Source of the DNA: Sphingobium sp. AS12
GTDB taxonomy: Bacteria > Pseudomonadota > Alphaproteobacteria > Sphingomonadales > Sphingomonadaceae
Direction of reading: 5' to 3'
Assembly: GCF_019097845.1 (NCBI RefSeq)
Contig: NZ_JAHRGM010000001.1
Span: 310,001-374,000, forward strand
Length of the DNA stretch: 64,000 bases
Shown: piece after piece, positions 1 to 9,066 of the stretch
Layout: every line of letters begins with the position of its first letter
Numbering within the stretch: the stretch's first letter is position 1
Made by a program: the position numbers and the translations under genes
The notes under the pieces: generated by a model
What the model saw: the letters and a program-made list of their open reading frames with translations, nothing else
Told to the model about the DNA's origin: nothing
Database searches by the model: none

Positions 1-345
1 GATGAAGGGATTGGTCGCGCCGCCGCTCATATAGAGTTGGGCGGTGAGCGAGAGGACGTCGAACAGCAGCGCCAGGAAGAGTTCGGCATGGGTGATGTCG
101 GTGCGCCGCCGCAAGATGGCGAGGCTGGCGAGGTTCACCCCCGCCGCGATGCAGGGGACGACCAGCATCCCCGCCATCGGAAGGCGGATGCCCATGCCAT
201 AATGGACGATCAGGATGGTGGCGACCTGGCCCGCCAGCGCGATCCAGCGCAACTGCACCAGCAGCGCCATATTCTTGCGCCCGGCGGCGTCGGCGGGCCA
301 CTGGCTGGGCAGCCAGCGTGTCGCTATCGGCAGGAGCGCGGTCAT
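1..345 (-). CDS. RegB/PrrB/ActS-type redox sensor histidine kinase, N-terminal part (runs off left edge)
   Basis: The first 115 codons of a gene whose 3' part lies outside the window. Read on the minus strand from the ATG at 345, it gives a basic N-terminus, then three clear hydrophobic segments (about residues 31-50, 55-77 and 88-105), and ends at the motif GGATNPF. GGxxNPF is the conserved quinone-sensing loop of RegB/PrrB/ActS kinases, which control respiratory and redox genes in alphaproteobacteria; the H-box and ATPase domain are not visible. The start overlaps the SURF1 stop in an ATGA arrangement, so it should be translationally coupled to the oxidase operon. The partner regulator RegA/PrrA is presumably further left, but that is inference. 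Confidence 0.8.
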   Translation of the reverse strand, partial: MTALLPIATRWLPSQWPADAAGRKNMALLVQLRWIALAGQVATILIVHYGMGIRLPMAGMLVVPCIAAGVNLASLAILRRRTDITHAELFLALLFDVLSLTAQLYMSGGATNPFI

Positions 346-1040
346 GGGCGGCGGCTTTGGCGCATGAGGAGGATATAGGCGCCCGCGGTCATGGCGGCCA
401 GACTGAACCATGTCAGCGCATAGACAAGATGATTGTTGGGGAAGCGGATGACGGTGAGGCCGCCGACGGGCAGGGCGTCGGGCTGCGGCGCGGCATCAGC
501 GTCGATGAAATAATTGGCCGTGGCGGGCAGGGCGCGGGCGGTGGCGATGGCGGCGACGTCGCGCGAATACCAGCGGTCGGCGGCGGGATCGTTGGACCGC
601 AGGAAGCCGCCGCCCGGTTCAGTGAGGCGCAGCAGGCCGGTGACGCGGACGGTGCCGGTCGGGCGGGCGTAGCGGGTGCGGGCGTCGGGCGGCACGAAGC
701 CGCGATTGATGAGCAGGATCGTGCCGTCGGCGCGGCGCAGCGGGGTCAGCACCCAATAGCCGGGGCCGCGCACGGTGGACGCCTGCACCAGCGTGGCGCG
801 ATCATGCAGGAAGCTGCCGGTCGCGCTGACGCGGCGATATTCGTCGGCCTGCGTGGCGCTGCCGGGCGCTGCGACCGGCGCGGCGTGGATGCGGGCATCG
901 ACGCGGGCGATGAGGTCACGCTTCCACGCCAGCCGCTCGACCTGCCACACGCCCAATGCGCACAGCCCCGCAAACAGCAAGGCTGCGATCAGCGTCAGGC
1001 CGACCGGGAAGCCCGCCCGGCCCTGGCGCGGGGATGTCAC
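342..1040 (-). CDS. SURF1 family oxidase assembly protein
   Basis: A 232-residue protein with one N-terminal membrane segment (about 15-35), a large periplasmic part and a second membrane segment near the C-terminus (about 203-224), the SURF1 topology. SURF1 proteins help insert haem into the haem-copper oxidase subunit I. Here the gene follows cyoD directly, overlapping its stop by 4 nt, and its own stop overlaps the next sensor-kinase start by 4 nt. The neighbouring oxidase is a quinol oxidase, so this is likely a Surf1q-type protein dedicated to it, as described for Paracoccus. Family assignment is firm; the substrate oxidase is inferred from position. Confidence 0.88.
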   Translation of the reverse strand: MTSPRQGRAGFPVGLTLIAALLFAGLCALGVWQVERLAWKRDLIARVDARIHAAPVAAPGSATQADEYRRVSATGSFLHDRATLVQASTVRGPGYWVLTPLRRADGTILLINRGFVPPDARTRYARPTGTVRVTGLLRLTEPGGGFLRSNDPAADRWYSRDVAAIATARALPATANYFIDADAAPQPDALPVGGLTVIRFPNNHLVYALTWFSLAAMTAGAYILLMRQSRRP

Positions 1041-1399
1041 GGCATCTGGCTCATATCATGCTCCATATGGGGCATCATATTAGCGTTGAGATGATACATG
1101 ACCCACATGGAGCCGGACAGGGTGATGACCACCAATACCAGCGTGAAGATCAGCGCCATCATCGACCAGCCACCCTCAGACCGGGTGTTCATGTGCAGAA
1201 AGTAGATCATGTGAACGACGATCTGCACCACCGCGAACCCCATGATGATGAAGGCAGTAACCTGCGGATTGGCAAAATAGCCAGTCATGACCAGCCAGAA
1301 GGGGATGGCGGTCAGCAGCACCGACAGGCCAAAGCCGATCAAATAGCTGCCCATCGTGCCATGGCTGCCTGCGTGGGTGTCGTGATCGTGCGCGCTCAT
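1037..1399 (-). CDS. cyoD: Cytochrome bo3-type ubiquinol oxidase subunit IV
   Basis: A 120-residue protein with a short His-rich N-terminus ([14 protein letters not shown]) and three membrane helices (about 17-38, 45-67, 78-100), matching CyoD in length and topology. CyoD is the small subunit that stabilises the CuB site of the quinol oxidase. The start at 1399 was chosen because it overlaps the cyoC stop in an ATGA arrangement and removes an unlikely Arg/His-rich extension. The C-terminus is rich in Met and His ([16 protein letters not shown]), which could bind copper; that is only a guess. Confidence 0.9.
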   Translation of the reverse strand: MSAHDHDTHAGSHGTMGSYLIGFGLSVLLTAIPFWLVMTGYFANPQVTAFIIMGFAVVQIVVHMIYFLHMNTRSEGGWSMMALIFTLVLVVITLSGSMWVMYHLNANMMPHMEHDMSQMP

Positions 1400-2040
1400 C
1401 GCAGCATCCCCATGAGATAGACGAAGGTAAAGACGCCGATCCAGATGACGTCGAGGAAGTGCCAGAACATGGAAAGGCACATCAGGCGGCGCTGGTTGGC
1501 GGCGATCAGCCCCTTTTTGCCGACCTGCACCATCAGCGTCACCAGCCAGATGATGCCGAAGGTGACGTGCAGCCCATGGGTGCCGACCAGCGCGAAGAAG
1601 GCGGACAGGAAGCCCGACCGCTGCGGCGTCGCGCCTTCATGGATCAGATGCGCAAATTCGTAGAGTTCGATGCTGAGGAACGCCAGGCCGAACAGGCCGG
1701 TGATCGCCAGCCAAGCCTGTGTCGCGCCGACCCGGTTCTTCTCCATCGCCAGCATGGCAAAGCCATAGGTGATGGACGAGAAGAGCAGCATCGCGGTGTT
1801 GAGCGCGACGAGATTGAGGTTGAACAGATCGCGCGGCCCTGGTCCCGCCGCATAATTGCCGCCCAGCACGGCATAGGTGGCAAACAGGCACGCGAAGATG
1901 AGGCAATCGCTCATCAGGTAGATCCAGAAGCCCAGCGCTGTGCTGGACCCTTCGGGATGATGCGGCTCCTCGCCCAGATGGAAGAGGGGCTTGCCGTCAT
2001 TGTCGAGGAAGGCGGGGTCGATTGCGGATCGTGTGGCCAT
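1396..2040 (-). CDS. cyoC: Ubiquinol oxidase subunit III
   Basis: A 214-residue protein with five membrane helices, the size and topology of CyoC. The family-typical phrase [19 protein letters not shown] lies at about residues 38-56. Subunit III stabilises the oxidase core and does not carry redox centres. The gene starts 5 nt downstream of the cyoB stop and its own stop overlaps the cyoD start, so all four oxidase genes are tightly coupled except for the longer cyoA-cyoB gap. Confidence 0.93.
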   Translation of the reverse strand: MATRSAIDPAFLDNDGKPLFHLGEEPHHPEGSSTALGFWIYLMSDCLIFACLFATYAVLGGNYAAGPGPRDLFNLNLVALNTAMLLFSSITYGFAMLAMEKNRVGATQAWLAITGLFGLAFLSIELYEFAHLIHEGATPQRSGFLSAFFALVGTHGLHVTFGIIWLVTLMVQVGKKGLIAANQRRLMCLSMFWHFLDVIWIGVFTFVYLMGMLR

Positions 2041-2045
2041 GATGC

Positions 2046-4064
2046 TTAGCCCTGTGTTGCGAGCAGCGCGCTGCGCTCGCCCTCGGTACGCTCGACCACA
2101 TCCTTCGGGATGGTGAAGTCGCGCTTATAGTTGAAGGTATGCCCGATCGCGACGGCCAGGATGGCGATGAAGGACAGGCCCGCCAGCCACCACATGTACC
2201 AGATCATCCCGACCGAGAAGGCGACCGACAGGCCCGCAATGATGATGCCGGTGCCGGTGTTGGACGGCATGTGGATGGCGGCATAACCGGTCAGCGGACG
2301 CTGATAGCCGCGCTTCTTCATGTCTGCCCAGGCGTCGCCATCATGGATGACGGGGGTGAAGGCGAAATTATAGTCGGGCGGGGGCGAACTGGTCGCCCAT
2401 TCGAGCGTGCGGCCGTCCCATGGATCGCCCGTGGTGTCGCGCAACTGGTCGCGGTTCTTGATGCTGACTGCGAACTGGATGAACATGCAGGCGATGCCCG
2501 CCGCGATCATCACCGCGCCCAGCGCCGCGATCTGGAACCAGATTTGTAAGGATGGGTCATCGAACACGCGCATCCGGCGGGTGACGCCCATCAGGCCCAG
2601 CACATAGAGCGGCATGAAGGCGACCCAGAAACCCACGACCCACAGCCAGAAGCTGCGCTTGCCCCATGTGGTTTCCAGCCGGAAGCCGAATGCCTTGGGC
2701 CACCAGTAGTTGATCGCCGCGAACAGGCCGAAGAGGACGCCGCCGATGATGACATTGTGGAAATGGGCGATCAGGAACAGCGAGTTGTGCAGCACGAAGT
2801 CGGCGGGCGGGACGGCGAGCAGCACCCCGGTCATGCCGCCCACGGTGAAGGTCAGCATGAAGGCGACCGTCCACATCATCGGCAATTCATAGCGGATGCG
2901 GCCACGATACATAGTGAAGAGCCAGTTGAAGAGCTTGGCCCCCGTGGGAATCGAGATCACCATCGTCGTGATGCCAAAGAAGCTGTTGACGCTGGCGCCC
3001 GATCCCATGGTGAAGAAATGGTGCAGCCAGACCAGATAGCTAAGCAGTGCGATGACGATCGTGGCGTAAACCATCGACGAATAGCCGAACAATCGCTTGG
3101 ACGAGAAGGTGGAGGTCACCTCGCTGAACACGCCGAACAAGGGCAGGATCAGGATATAGACTTCCGGGTGACCCCAGATCCAGATCAGGTTCACATACAT
3201 CATGGGGTTGCCGCCCATGTCGTTGGTGAAGAAGGCGGTGCCGACATAACGGTCGAGGCTGAGCAGCGCCAGCACGGCGGTCAGCACCGGGAAGGCGGCG
3301 ACGATCAGCACGTTGGCGCAGAGCGATGTCCAGGTGAAGATGGGCAGCTTCATCATCGTCATGCCCGGCGCACGCATCTTGACGATGGTCGCGATCAGGT
3401 TGACGCCCGATAGCAGCGTGCCGATGCCCGCTATCTGTAGCCCCCAGATATAATAGTCGACCCCGACGCCTGGCGAGTAAGCGATGCCCGACAAAGGCGG
3501 GTAAGCGAGCCAGCCGGTGCGGGCAAATTCGCCCACGAACAGCGACATCATGACGATCACGGCACCCGCCGTGGTCATCCAGAAGCTGAAATTATTGAGG
3601 AAGGGGAAACTGACGTCACGCGTGCCGATTTGCAGCGGGACGATATAGTTCATGATCCCGGTGATCATCGGCATGGCGACAAAGAAGATCATGATGACGC
3701 CATGGGCGGTGAAAATCTGGTCGTAATGATGGGCGTTCAGATAGCCTTCGGACCCGTTGAAGGCCATCGCCTGCTGCAACCGCATCATGATCGCGTCGGC
3801 AAAGCCGCGCAGGAACATGATGAGGCCCAGGATCATATACATGATGCCGATGCGCTTATGGTCCACGGTCGTGAACCAGTCATGCCACAACGTCCCCCAC
3901 AGCCGATATTTGGTGACGAGGCCCAACACCACCGCGCCACCCAGCGCGACCATCAGGAAGGTGCCGACGACGATCGGCTCATGCAGCGGGAGCGAACTCC
4001 AGTCGAGCCGACCGAAGATCAGCTTCCAGATGCCGCTATTTTCGGAGGCGGGATGCGGGGACAT
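2046..4064 (-). CDS. cyoB: Ubiquinol oxidase subunit I (haem-copper catalytic subunit)
   Basis: A 672-residue haem-copper oxidase subunit I with about 15 membrane helices, the usual CyoB length. The metal ligands are visible: FTAHG (low-spin haem His), GHPEVY (CuB His with the cross-linked Tyr), WLHHFF (two CuB His) and AHFHN (haem ligands). It oxidises ubiquinol, reduces O2 to water and pumps protons. The ATG at 4064 ([13 protein letters not shown]) was preferred: an upstream start at 4166 would add 34 residues coded by a palindromic repeat. Whether the high-spin haem is O or A cannot be read from sequence, and no haem O synthase gene is in the window. Confidence 0.95.
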   Translation of the reverse strand: MSPHPASENSGIWKLIFGRLDWSSLPLHEPIVVGTFLMVALGGAVVLGLVTKYRLWGTLWHDWFTTVDHKRIGIMYMILGLIMFLRGFADAIMMRLQQAMAFNGSEGYLNAHHYDQIFTAHGVIMIFFVAMPMITGIMNYIVPLQIGTRDVSFPFLNNFSFWMTTAGAVIVMMSLFVGEFARTGWLAYPPLSGIAYSPGVGVDYYIWGLQIAGIGTLLSGVNLIATIVKMRAPGMTMMKLPIFTWTSLCANVLIVAAFPVLTAVLALLSLDRYVGTAFFTNDMGGNPMMYVNLIWIWGHPEVYILILPLFGVFSEVTSTFSSKRLFGYSSMVYATIVIALLSYLVWLHHFFTMGSGASVNSFFGITTMVISIPTGAKLFNWLFTMYRGRIRYELPMMWTVAFMLTFTVGGMTGVLLAVPPADFVLHNSLFLIAHFHNVIIGGVLFGLFAAINYWWPKAFGFRLETTWGKRSFWLWVVGFWVAFMPLYVLGLMGVTRRMRVFDDPSLQIWFQIAALGAVMIAAGIACMFIQFAVSIKNRDQLRDTTGDPWDGRTLEWATSSPPPDYNFAFTPVIHDGDAWADMKKRGYQRPLTGYAAIHMPSNTGTGIIIAGLSVAFSVGMIWYMWWLAGLSFIAILAVAIGHTFNYKRDFTIPKDVVERTEGERSALLATQG

Positions 4065-4123
4065 GGACGTTACGGCCTTGAAAGGGGGGAGGGACGCGAA
4101 CTGCGAGTGTTCGCTAACAACAT

Positions 4124-4197
4124 CCGTTCGTTTCGAGCGAAGTCGAGAAACGCCGACACGGCGCATGATGTGTCTCGACTACGCTCGACACGAACGG
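4124..4197. repeat. Family A palindromic repeat between cyoA and cyoB
   Basis: An imperfect inverted repeat with arms starting CCGTTCGTTTCGAGCGAAGT (4124-4151) and ending CTCGACACGAACGG (4170-4197), separated by about 18 nt. The left arm is identical to the arm of the perfect copy at 25392-25458. It sits inside the 144-nt gap between cyoA and cyoB, so it would form a large hairpin in the operon mRNA. Confidence 0.85.
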
Positions 4198-4208
4198 AGG
4201 TGGGTTTT

Positions 4209-5339
4209 CTAGTGCCCATCATGCCCCTCATGATCCTGCTGCCCCGGTGCCTGTTTGCCGCGCTCGGCGGGGGTGCGCTCTGCCGCTGGCGTCATGCCTG
4301 CAGGCTGGGCGATCTCGCCCTTCTTGCCGGGTTCGACCGGGTGATAGCCACCCACGTCGATGGTCCCGTCATGGCGCAGGCCAGCGGTGTTGCGGGCCGA
4401 TTCCTTGCCTGCGCCGCCTTGGCTGTCGGTCATCATGATCGCGTCCATGCAGCGCTTGCCCGGCTGCACGCACATATTGAGCGCGGCGTGGAACAGGCGG
4501 GGTTCGACGCTGGCGAAATAGGTCGGCTTCACCTTTTCGCTCGGCTGTTCCAGCTTCACATAGGTGACGCGGTCGAGCGTCTTGCCGCTGGCCTTCACGC
4601 GGGCGACCCATTGAGCAAAGCCGCTTTGGTCCATCGCGTGGAATTTGAAGCGCATGTTGGAAAAGCCAGCGCCCGAATAGTTGGCGGAAAAGCCGTCGAA
4701 GCTGCCGGGCTTGTTGGCGACTGCGTGCAGGCTGGTCTGCATCCCCGGCATGGCATAGATTTGCCCAGCCAGCGCCGGCACGAAAAAGCTGTTCATGATC
4801 GACGCCGAGGTGATCCTGAATTCGATCGGCTGGTCGACCGGCGCGGCCAGTTCATTGACCGTCGCGATGCCAAGCTCAGGGTAGATGAACAGCCATTTCC
4901 AGTCGAGCGCGACAACCTCCACCTGCAAGCGCCTGGCGGTCGGATCGACCTTGCGCTGCGCATCCAGCCGCTCGATCGGGCGGTAGGGATCGAGCAGATG
5001 GGTGCTGGTCCAGGTGACCGCCCCCAGCGCGATGATGATCAGCAGCGGCGCGGACCAGATCAGCAGTTCCAGGCTGGTCGAATGGTCCCAGTCGGGATCA
5101 TAATCGGCGGCCTGCGCCTTCGCCCGATATTTCCACGCGAACCAGGCGATAGTCGCCATCACCGGCAGCACGATCAGCAGCATCAGCACGGTCGCGATCA
5201 GGATGAGATCGCGTTGTTGCATCGCAACGTCGCCGGACGGGGCCATCACCACCCAGTTGCACGCCCCCAATGGCAGCAGCAGCAGGGGCGCGAATCGGCG
5301 CAGAAATGCGCGGCTTTTGGCGGGCGGTCGAGCGATCAT
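4209..5339 (-). CDS. cyoA: Ubiquinol oxidase subunit II (lipoprotein)
   Basis: A 376-residue subunit II and the first gene of the cyo operon. It has a lipoprotein signal with lipobox LPLGAC (Cys about residue 27), two membrane helices (about 45-70 and 88-108), then a periplasmic cupredoxin-like domain. The Cys/His/Met ligands of a CuA site are absent, as expected for a quinol rather than a cytochrome c oxidase. The C-terminal 60 residues are a Pro/Ala/Glu-rich tail ending in His-rich HEGHDGH. The gap to cyoB holds a repeat, unlike the 4-5 nt junctions elsewhere in the operon. Confidence 0.93.
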   Translation of the reverse strand: MIARPPAKSRAFLRRFAPLLLLPLGACNWVVMAPSGDVAMQQRDLILIATVLMLLIVLPVMATIAWFAWKYRAKAQAADYDPDWDHSTSLELLIWSAPLLIIIALGAVTWTSTHLLDPYRPIERLDAQRKVDPTARRLQVEVVALDWKWLFIYPELGIATVNELAAPVDQPIEFRITSASIMNSFFVPALAGQIYAMPGMQTSLHAVANKPGSFDGFSANYSGAGFSNMRFKFHAMDQSGFAQWVARVKASGKTLDRVTYVKLEQPSEKVKPTYFASVEPRLFHAALNMCVQPGKRCMDAIMMTDSQGGAGKESARNTAGLRHDGTIDVGGYHPVEPGKKGEIAQPAGMTPAAERTPAERGKQAPGQQDHEGHDGH

Positions 5340-5503
5340 GGCCTCCGTCTAGTCAGGAAGTTACCGGGGCGACATTGGACCTTTTGTCCTATCCCTGTGC
5401 GACTGCGAAATAGGGCATGGGTCTATTTGACAAGCCGATGATTCGCCGTGCAACGAAGTGCGGCGGACAATCGTTCCCGCAGCATGAAGGCCCGTTCCAC
5501 GCC

Positions 5504-6838
5504 ATGACATCCGCGACGACAACGCCCAACGAAACGCAGGCGGAACATGACGTGCGCAATCTTCATGCGCAAGGGGCCAAGAAGATCGCGCCCGGCGAGA
5601 TCGCCATTGGCGTCATCATCGGCCGGACGTCGGAATTTTTCGACTTTTTCGTTTATGCGATCGCATCCTGCATCGTCTTTCCCGCCCATGTCTTTCCCTA
5701 TCTGTCGCCGCTGATGGGGACGCTCTGGTCCTTCGCCATTTTCGCGCTGGCCTTCGTCACGCGGCCGATCGGGTCGTTCATCTTCATGGCGGTGGATCGC
5801 GCCTATGGCCGAGGGGTGAAGCTGACCATCGCCTTGTTCCTGCTCGGCGGATCGACCGCGGCGATCGCGTTCCTACCGGGCTATGCGACGATCGGTCACT
5901 GGTCTGCCCTGCTGCTGGCGCTGTTCCGCGCGGGGCAGGGCGTGGCGCTGGGCGGCACATGGGATGGCCTCGCGTCGCTGCTCTCGCTCAACGCGCCGCA
6001 GCGCAAGCGCGGTTGGTATGCGATGATGCCGCAACTGGGAGCGCCGCTGGCGTTGATCGTGACGGCGGGGCTGTTCGCTTTCTTCCTCTCCACCTTGTCG
6101 CCTGCCGATTTCCTCGACTGGGGCTGGCGCTATCCCTTTTTCGTGGCGTTCGCGATCAATGTGGTCGCGCTGTTCGCCCGGTTGCGCATCGTCGTGACGG
6201 AGGAGTTTGCGCGCCTCTACGAGACGCGCGAACTCCAGCCTTCGCCGGTCATCCCGACCATCCGCAGCGAAGGGCGCAACATCGTCATCGGTGCCTTCGC
6301 GCCGCTGGCCAGCTTCGCCCTGTTCCACATGGTCACCGTGTTCCCGCTGTCATGGATCGCACTCTATACCGACCAGCCGCTGGAGCGCTTTCTGGTGATC
6401 GAGGCGATTGGTGCCTGTGTCGGCGTGCTGGCGATCATTGTGTCCGGCTTTGTCGCGGACATGATTGGCCGCCGCCGGTTGCTCGGCTATTCGGCGGTCG
6501 GCATCGGTTTCTTTGCCGTCGCCGCGCCGCTGCTGCTCAATGGCGGCGATCTGGGCGAGGTCGCCTTCATGGTGCTGGGCTTCATCCTGCTGGGCTTGAG
6601 CTTCGGCCAGTCGTCGGGCGTGGTCGCCTCCAATTTCCGCACCGCGACCCGCTATACCGGATCGGCGCTGACGTCGGATCTGGCGTGGCTGGTGGGCGCG
6701 GGCTTTGCCCCGCTGGTCGCACTGGCGATTTCGGCGGAGTTCGGGCTGGCCGCATCGGGTGCCTATCTGCTGTCGGGTGCAGTGGTCACCGGCTTTGCCT
6801 TGTTCGTGAACAAGGAATTGGCGGGCAAGGATCGTTAA
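5504..6838 (+). CDS. MFS transporter, metabolite:H+ symporter type
   Basis: A 444-residue protein with 12 predicted membrane helices. The sequence around GRTSEFFDFFVYAIAS and the loop FVTRPIGSFIFMAVDRAYGR match the metabolite:H+ symporter branch of the major facilitator superfamily (relatives carry citrate, ketoglutarate, proline or shikimate). The substrate cannot be told. The ATG at 5504 (MTSATTTPNE) was preferred over 5417 because the extra 29 residues look non-coding. It stands alone, and its stop overlaps the convergent glycosyltransferase stop. Confidence 0.85.
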   Translation: MTSATTTPNETQAEHDVRNLHAQGAKKIAPGEIAIGVIIGRTSEFFDFFVYAIASCIVFPAHVFPYLSPLMGTLWSFAIFALAFVTRPIGSFIFMAVDRAYGRGVKLTIALFLLGGSTAAIAFLPGYATIGHWSALLLALFRAGQGVALGGTWDGLASLLSLNAPQRKRGWYAMMPQLGAPLALIVTAGLFAFFLSTLSPADFLDWGWRYPFFVAFAINVVALFARLRIVVTEEFARLYETRELQPSPVIPTIRSEGRNIVIGAFAPLASFALFHMVTVFPLSWIALYTDQPLERFLVIEAIGACVGVLAIIVSGFVADMIGRRRLLGYSAVGIGFFAVAAPLLLNGGDLGEVAFMVLGFILLGLSFGQSSGVVASNFRTATRYTGSALTSDLAWLVGAGFAPLVALAISAEFGLAASGAYLLSGAVVTGFALFVNKELAGKDR

Positions 6839-7680
6839 ACCGCGTTTCGCATCCGGGCCAGTGCCTTGCGATCGAACCAGGCGCTGATGCCGCCGCGCGG
6901 GCGGAAGCGGGGGAGCCAGTCGGGGTAGAGGCTGGCGAGGCGCGGGGGCAGGCCGTCCGGTCCCTCTTGGGTCATTATGTCCGACACGATCCGGTTCTGG
7001 AAGAAGCGCACCGAATAGTTGATCAGCCTCTTATACTGCATCCGCCAGGTCGATGGGCGGGTAAGGCTGACCTGTTCGCACACAAAGCCCGCGCCTTCGC
7101 AGGCGACGATGCGTGTGACATCCCAGCCGCTATCCTTCTGCAAATCATTATGCGCCCAGGCGGCGACCAGTCCATCGTCACCGATCAGATCGTCGGGCAG
7201 GCGCAGGCCACGTGCGCGGATCGAGCCGACGAAGCGCCCCGACAGCGCATAGAGATCACCGAACAATCCGCCCTGCGTGCGCAAATCGCGGCGATAGGTG
7301 TCCGCCATCCGGCCATTGACCGGCATACCGGCGGCGGCATTGGCATGAGGGTGGGCGGCAAGGTCCGCTACCAAAGCGTCGATCGACCCGGCCTGTATCT
7401 CCGCGTCGCCATCCATGAAGATAACGGCTGCCTCATCGCCGGTCAGCAGGCTGTGGACCAGATGGTTCCAGGTGCGCGACTTGCCGCCCACGGCGATGTC
7501 GTGGACGATAACGTTGGCGCGTCCGCCCGCCGCTTCCTGCGCCCGCGCCACGGTGGCGTCGGTGGTGCCATTGACCAGCACATGGAATATCGTGTCCGCC
7601 CGGTCGAGCGGCAGCGAGCCAAGGCAGGCTGCGATGCGCTTTTCTTCCTGATGGGCGAAGATGGCGACGGCGACGCTCAT
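6835..7680 (-). CDS. Glycosyltransferase family 2 protein
   Basis: A 281-residue cytoplasmic protein with a GT-A fold start (VAVAIFAHQEEKRIAACLGS, residues 3-22) and a nucleotide-sugar/metal motif FMDGDAE near residue 88. No membrane helices are evident. Family 2 enzymes move a sugar from a nucleotide donor; acceptor and product are unknown here. The stop lies within the stop of the converging MFS gene, and the gene starts 5 nt downstream of the ammonium transporter stop, so the two may share a transcript despite unrelated roles. Confidence 0.75.
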   Translation of the reverse strand: MSVAVAIFAHQEEKRIAACLGSLPLDRADTIFHVLVNGTTDATVARAQEAAGGRANVIVHDIAVGGKSRTWNHLVHSLLTGDEAAVIFMDGDAEIQAGSIDALVADLAAHPHANAAAGMPVNGRMADTYRRDLRTQGGLFGDLYALSGRFVGSIRARGLRLPDDLIGDDGLVAAWAHNDLQKDSGWDVTRIVACEGAGFVCEQVSLTRPSTWRMQYKRLINYSVRFFQNRIVSDIMTQEGPDGLPPRLASLYPDWLPRFRPRGGISAWFDRKALARMRNAV

Positions 7681-7685
7681 GGCGT

Positions 7686-8957
7686 TTAGCGGAAGTCCCA
7701 GCCCTGCTGGCCATGCTGGCTGGCGTCTAGGCCGTCGGCTTCCTGCTGCGCGCTGACGCGCAGCGGCACGACCATCGACACGATCAGCGCGGCGATGGCG
7801 GTGCCGACCATGGCCCAGAGCACGACGACGGCAAGGCCGATCAACTGGCTGACCAAAGCGGCGCTCAGGCTGACGGGCGTTTCATAGCCGACCCCGCCGA
7901 GCAGCGGCAAGACGAAGAGGGGGAGCAGCAGGGTGCCGGTGAGGCCGCCCAGTCCGTGAACGACGAATATGCTGGCCGGATCGTCGATCCAGCGACCCGC
8001 CAGCCCACCAATCAGGCGACAGATGATCGCGGCGATGACGCCGATCATCATCGCGCCGCCGGTGCCGACCAGCGCAGCGCTCGCAGAAATGGCGGCGATG
8101 CCTACCAGCGCGCCGGACAGGATGCCGGTGGCGCTGCTGCGCGCGCCCAGCAGACGGTCGAGCAAGGCCCAGATCAAGGCGGCCGCGCAGGCGGCAAAAT
8201 GATAGTTGAGGATCGCGGTCGCGGCATCGTCGGTCGCGCCAAGCGCCCAGCCACCGACCACGCCCGACAGGCCGACCCACAGCAGCGCGCCACCCGCCAG
8301 GCTCAACACTGGCGCATGGCCAGGATCGGAGGCTTCGCGCCGCCGCCCGGCAATCAAAGCCAGCGTCAGCGCGGAAAAACCCGCCACGCCATGCACGACC
8401 AGCCCACCGGCAAAATCCAGCACGCCAAGGTCCGCCAGCCAGCCACCGCCCCACACCGCATGGGCGACCGGCGCATAGACCAGCAACAGCCAGAGCGGCG
8501 CAAAGCCGACCAACCAGCCAAGCCGCGCCCGCTCCGCCACCGCGCCGATCAACAGGCAGGCGGCGATCAGCGCCAGTGCCATCTGGAACAGGACGAAGGC
8601 GGATTCAGGGACGGTCATCCCCTCCCGCAACTGCCCCAGATTGGCGAGCAGCAGGTTCGCGCCACCACCCAGCCAGGCGCTGCCCGGTGCATAGGCGATC
8701 GAGTAGCCCGCAATGGCCCAAGTCAGCGACACGACCGCCACCACCGCCGCGCCCTGCGTCATCACCGACAAAGCGTTGCGCACATTGACGAGGCCCGCAT
8801 GGCGCAACATCAGTCCCGGCAGCGCGGCCAGCAGCACCAGCAGCGCGCACAGGATCATCCAGCCGGTGTCGCCACTATCGGCGGCGGCGACCTGCGCAAA
8901 GGCAGGCTGCGGCAGCGCGCTGGCGGCGATCAGGGGCAGGGTCAGGACAAAACGCAT
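7686..8957 (-). CDS. amt: Ammonium transporter (Amt family)
   Basis: A 423-residue inner-membrane channel with a cleavable signal (MRFVLTLPLIAASALPQPAFA) and 11 hydrophobic segments, the usual Amt layout. The twin pore histidines are visible in GLVVHGVAGFSA and IFVVHGLGGLTG. The start at 8957 was chosen because it begins the signal peptide; an upstream in-frame extension to 9212 would overlap the sirtuin gene on the other strand. Amt genes are normally paired with glnK, but no PII gene is adjacent here. The C-terminal tail is short and ends DASQHGQQGWDFR. Confidence 0.9.
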   Translation of the reverse strand: MRFVLTLPLIAASALPQPAFAQVAAADSGDTGWMILCALLVLLAALPGLMLRHAGLVNVRNALSVMTQGAAVVAVVSLTWAIAGYSIAYAPGSAWLGGGANLLLANLGQLREGMTVPESAFVLFQMALALIAACLLIGAVAERARLGWLVGFAPLWLLLVYAPVAHAVWGGGWLADLGVLDFAGGLVVHGVAGFSALTLALIAGRRREASDPGHAPVLSLAGGALLWVGLSGVVGGWALGATDDAATAILNYHFAACAAALIWALLDRLLGARSSATGILSGALVGIAAISASAALVGTGGAMMIGVIAAIICRLIGGLAGRWIDDPASIFVVHGLGGLTGTLLLPLFVLPLLGGVGYETPVSLSAALVSQLIGLAVVVLWAMVGTAIAALIVSMVVPLRVSAQQEADGLDASQHGQQGWDFR

Positions 8958-9066
8958 GGGGCATGTTCCGGCTTTAATAATGGGTCGGGGTCTAGCCCGG
9001 ACGGGGTAAAGACTTCGATAAGCAGGAGCATGGCGTTGACGCGGCGCATTGGCTAGTTTGGGCGAC

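Noticed and set aside
37-1094. Two overlapping plus-strand frames at the left edge
   Set aside because: They are antisense to the RegB-type kinase and SURF1, which have clear family motifs on the minus strand.
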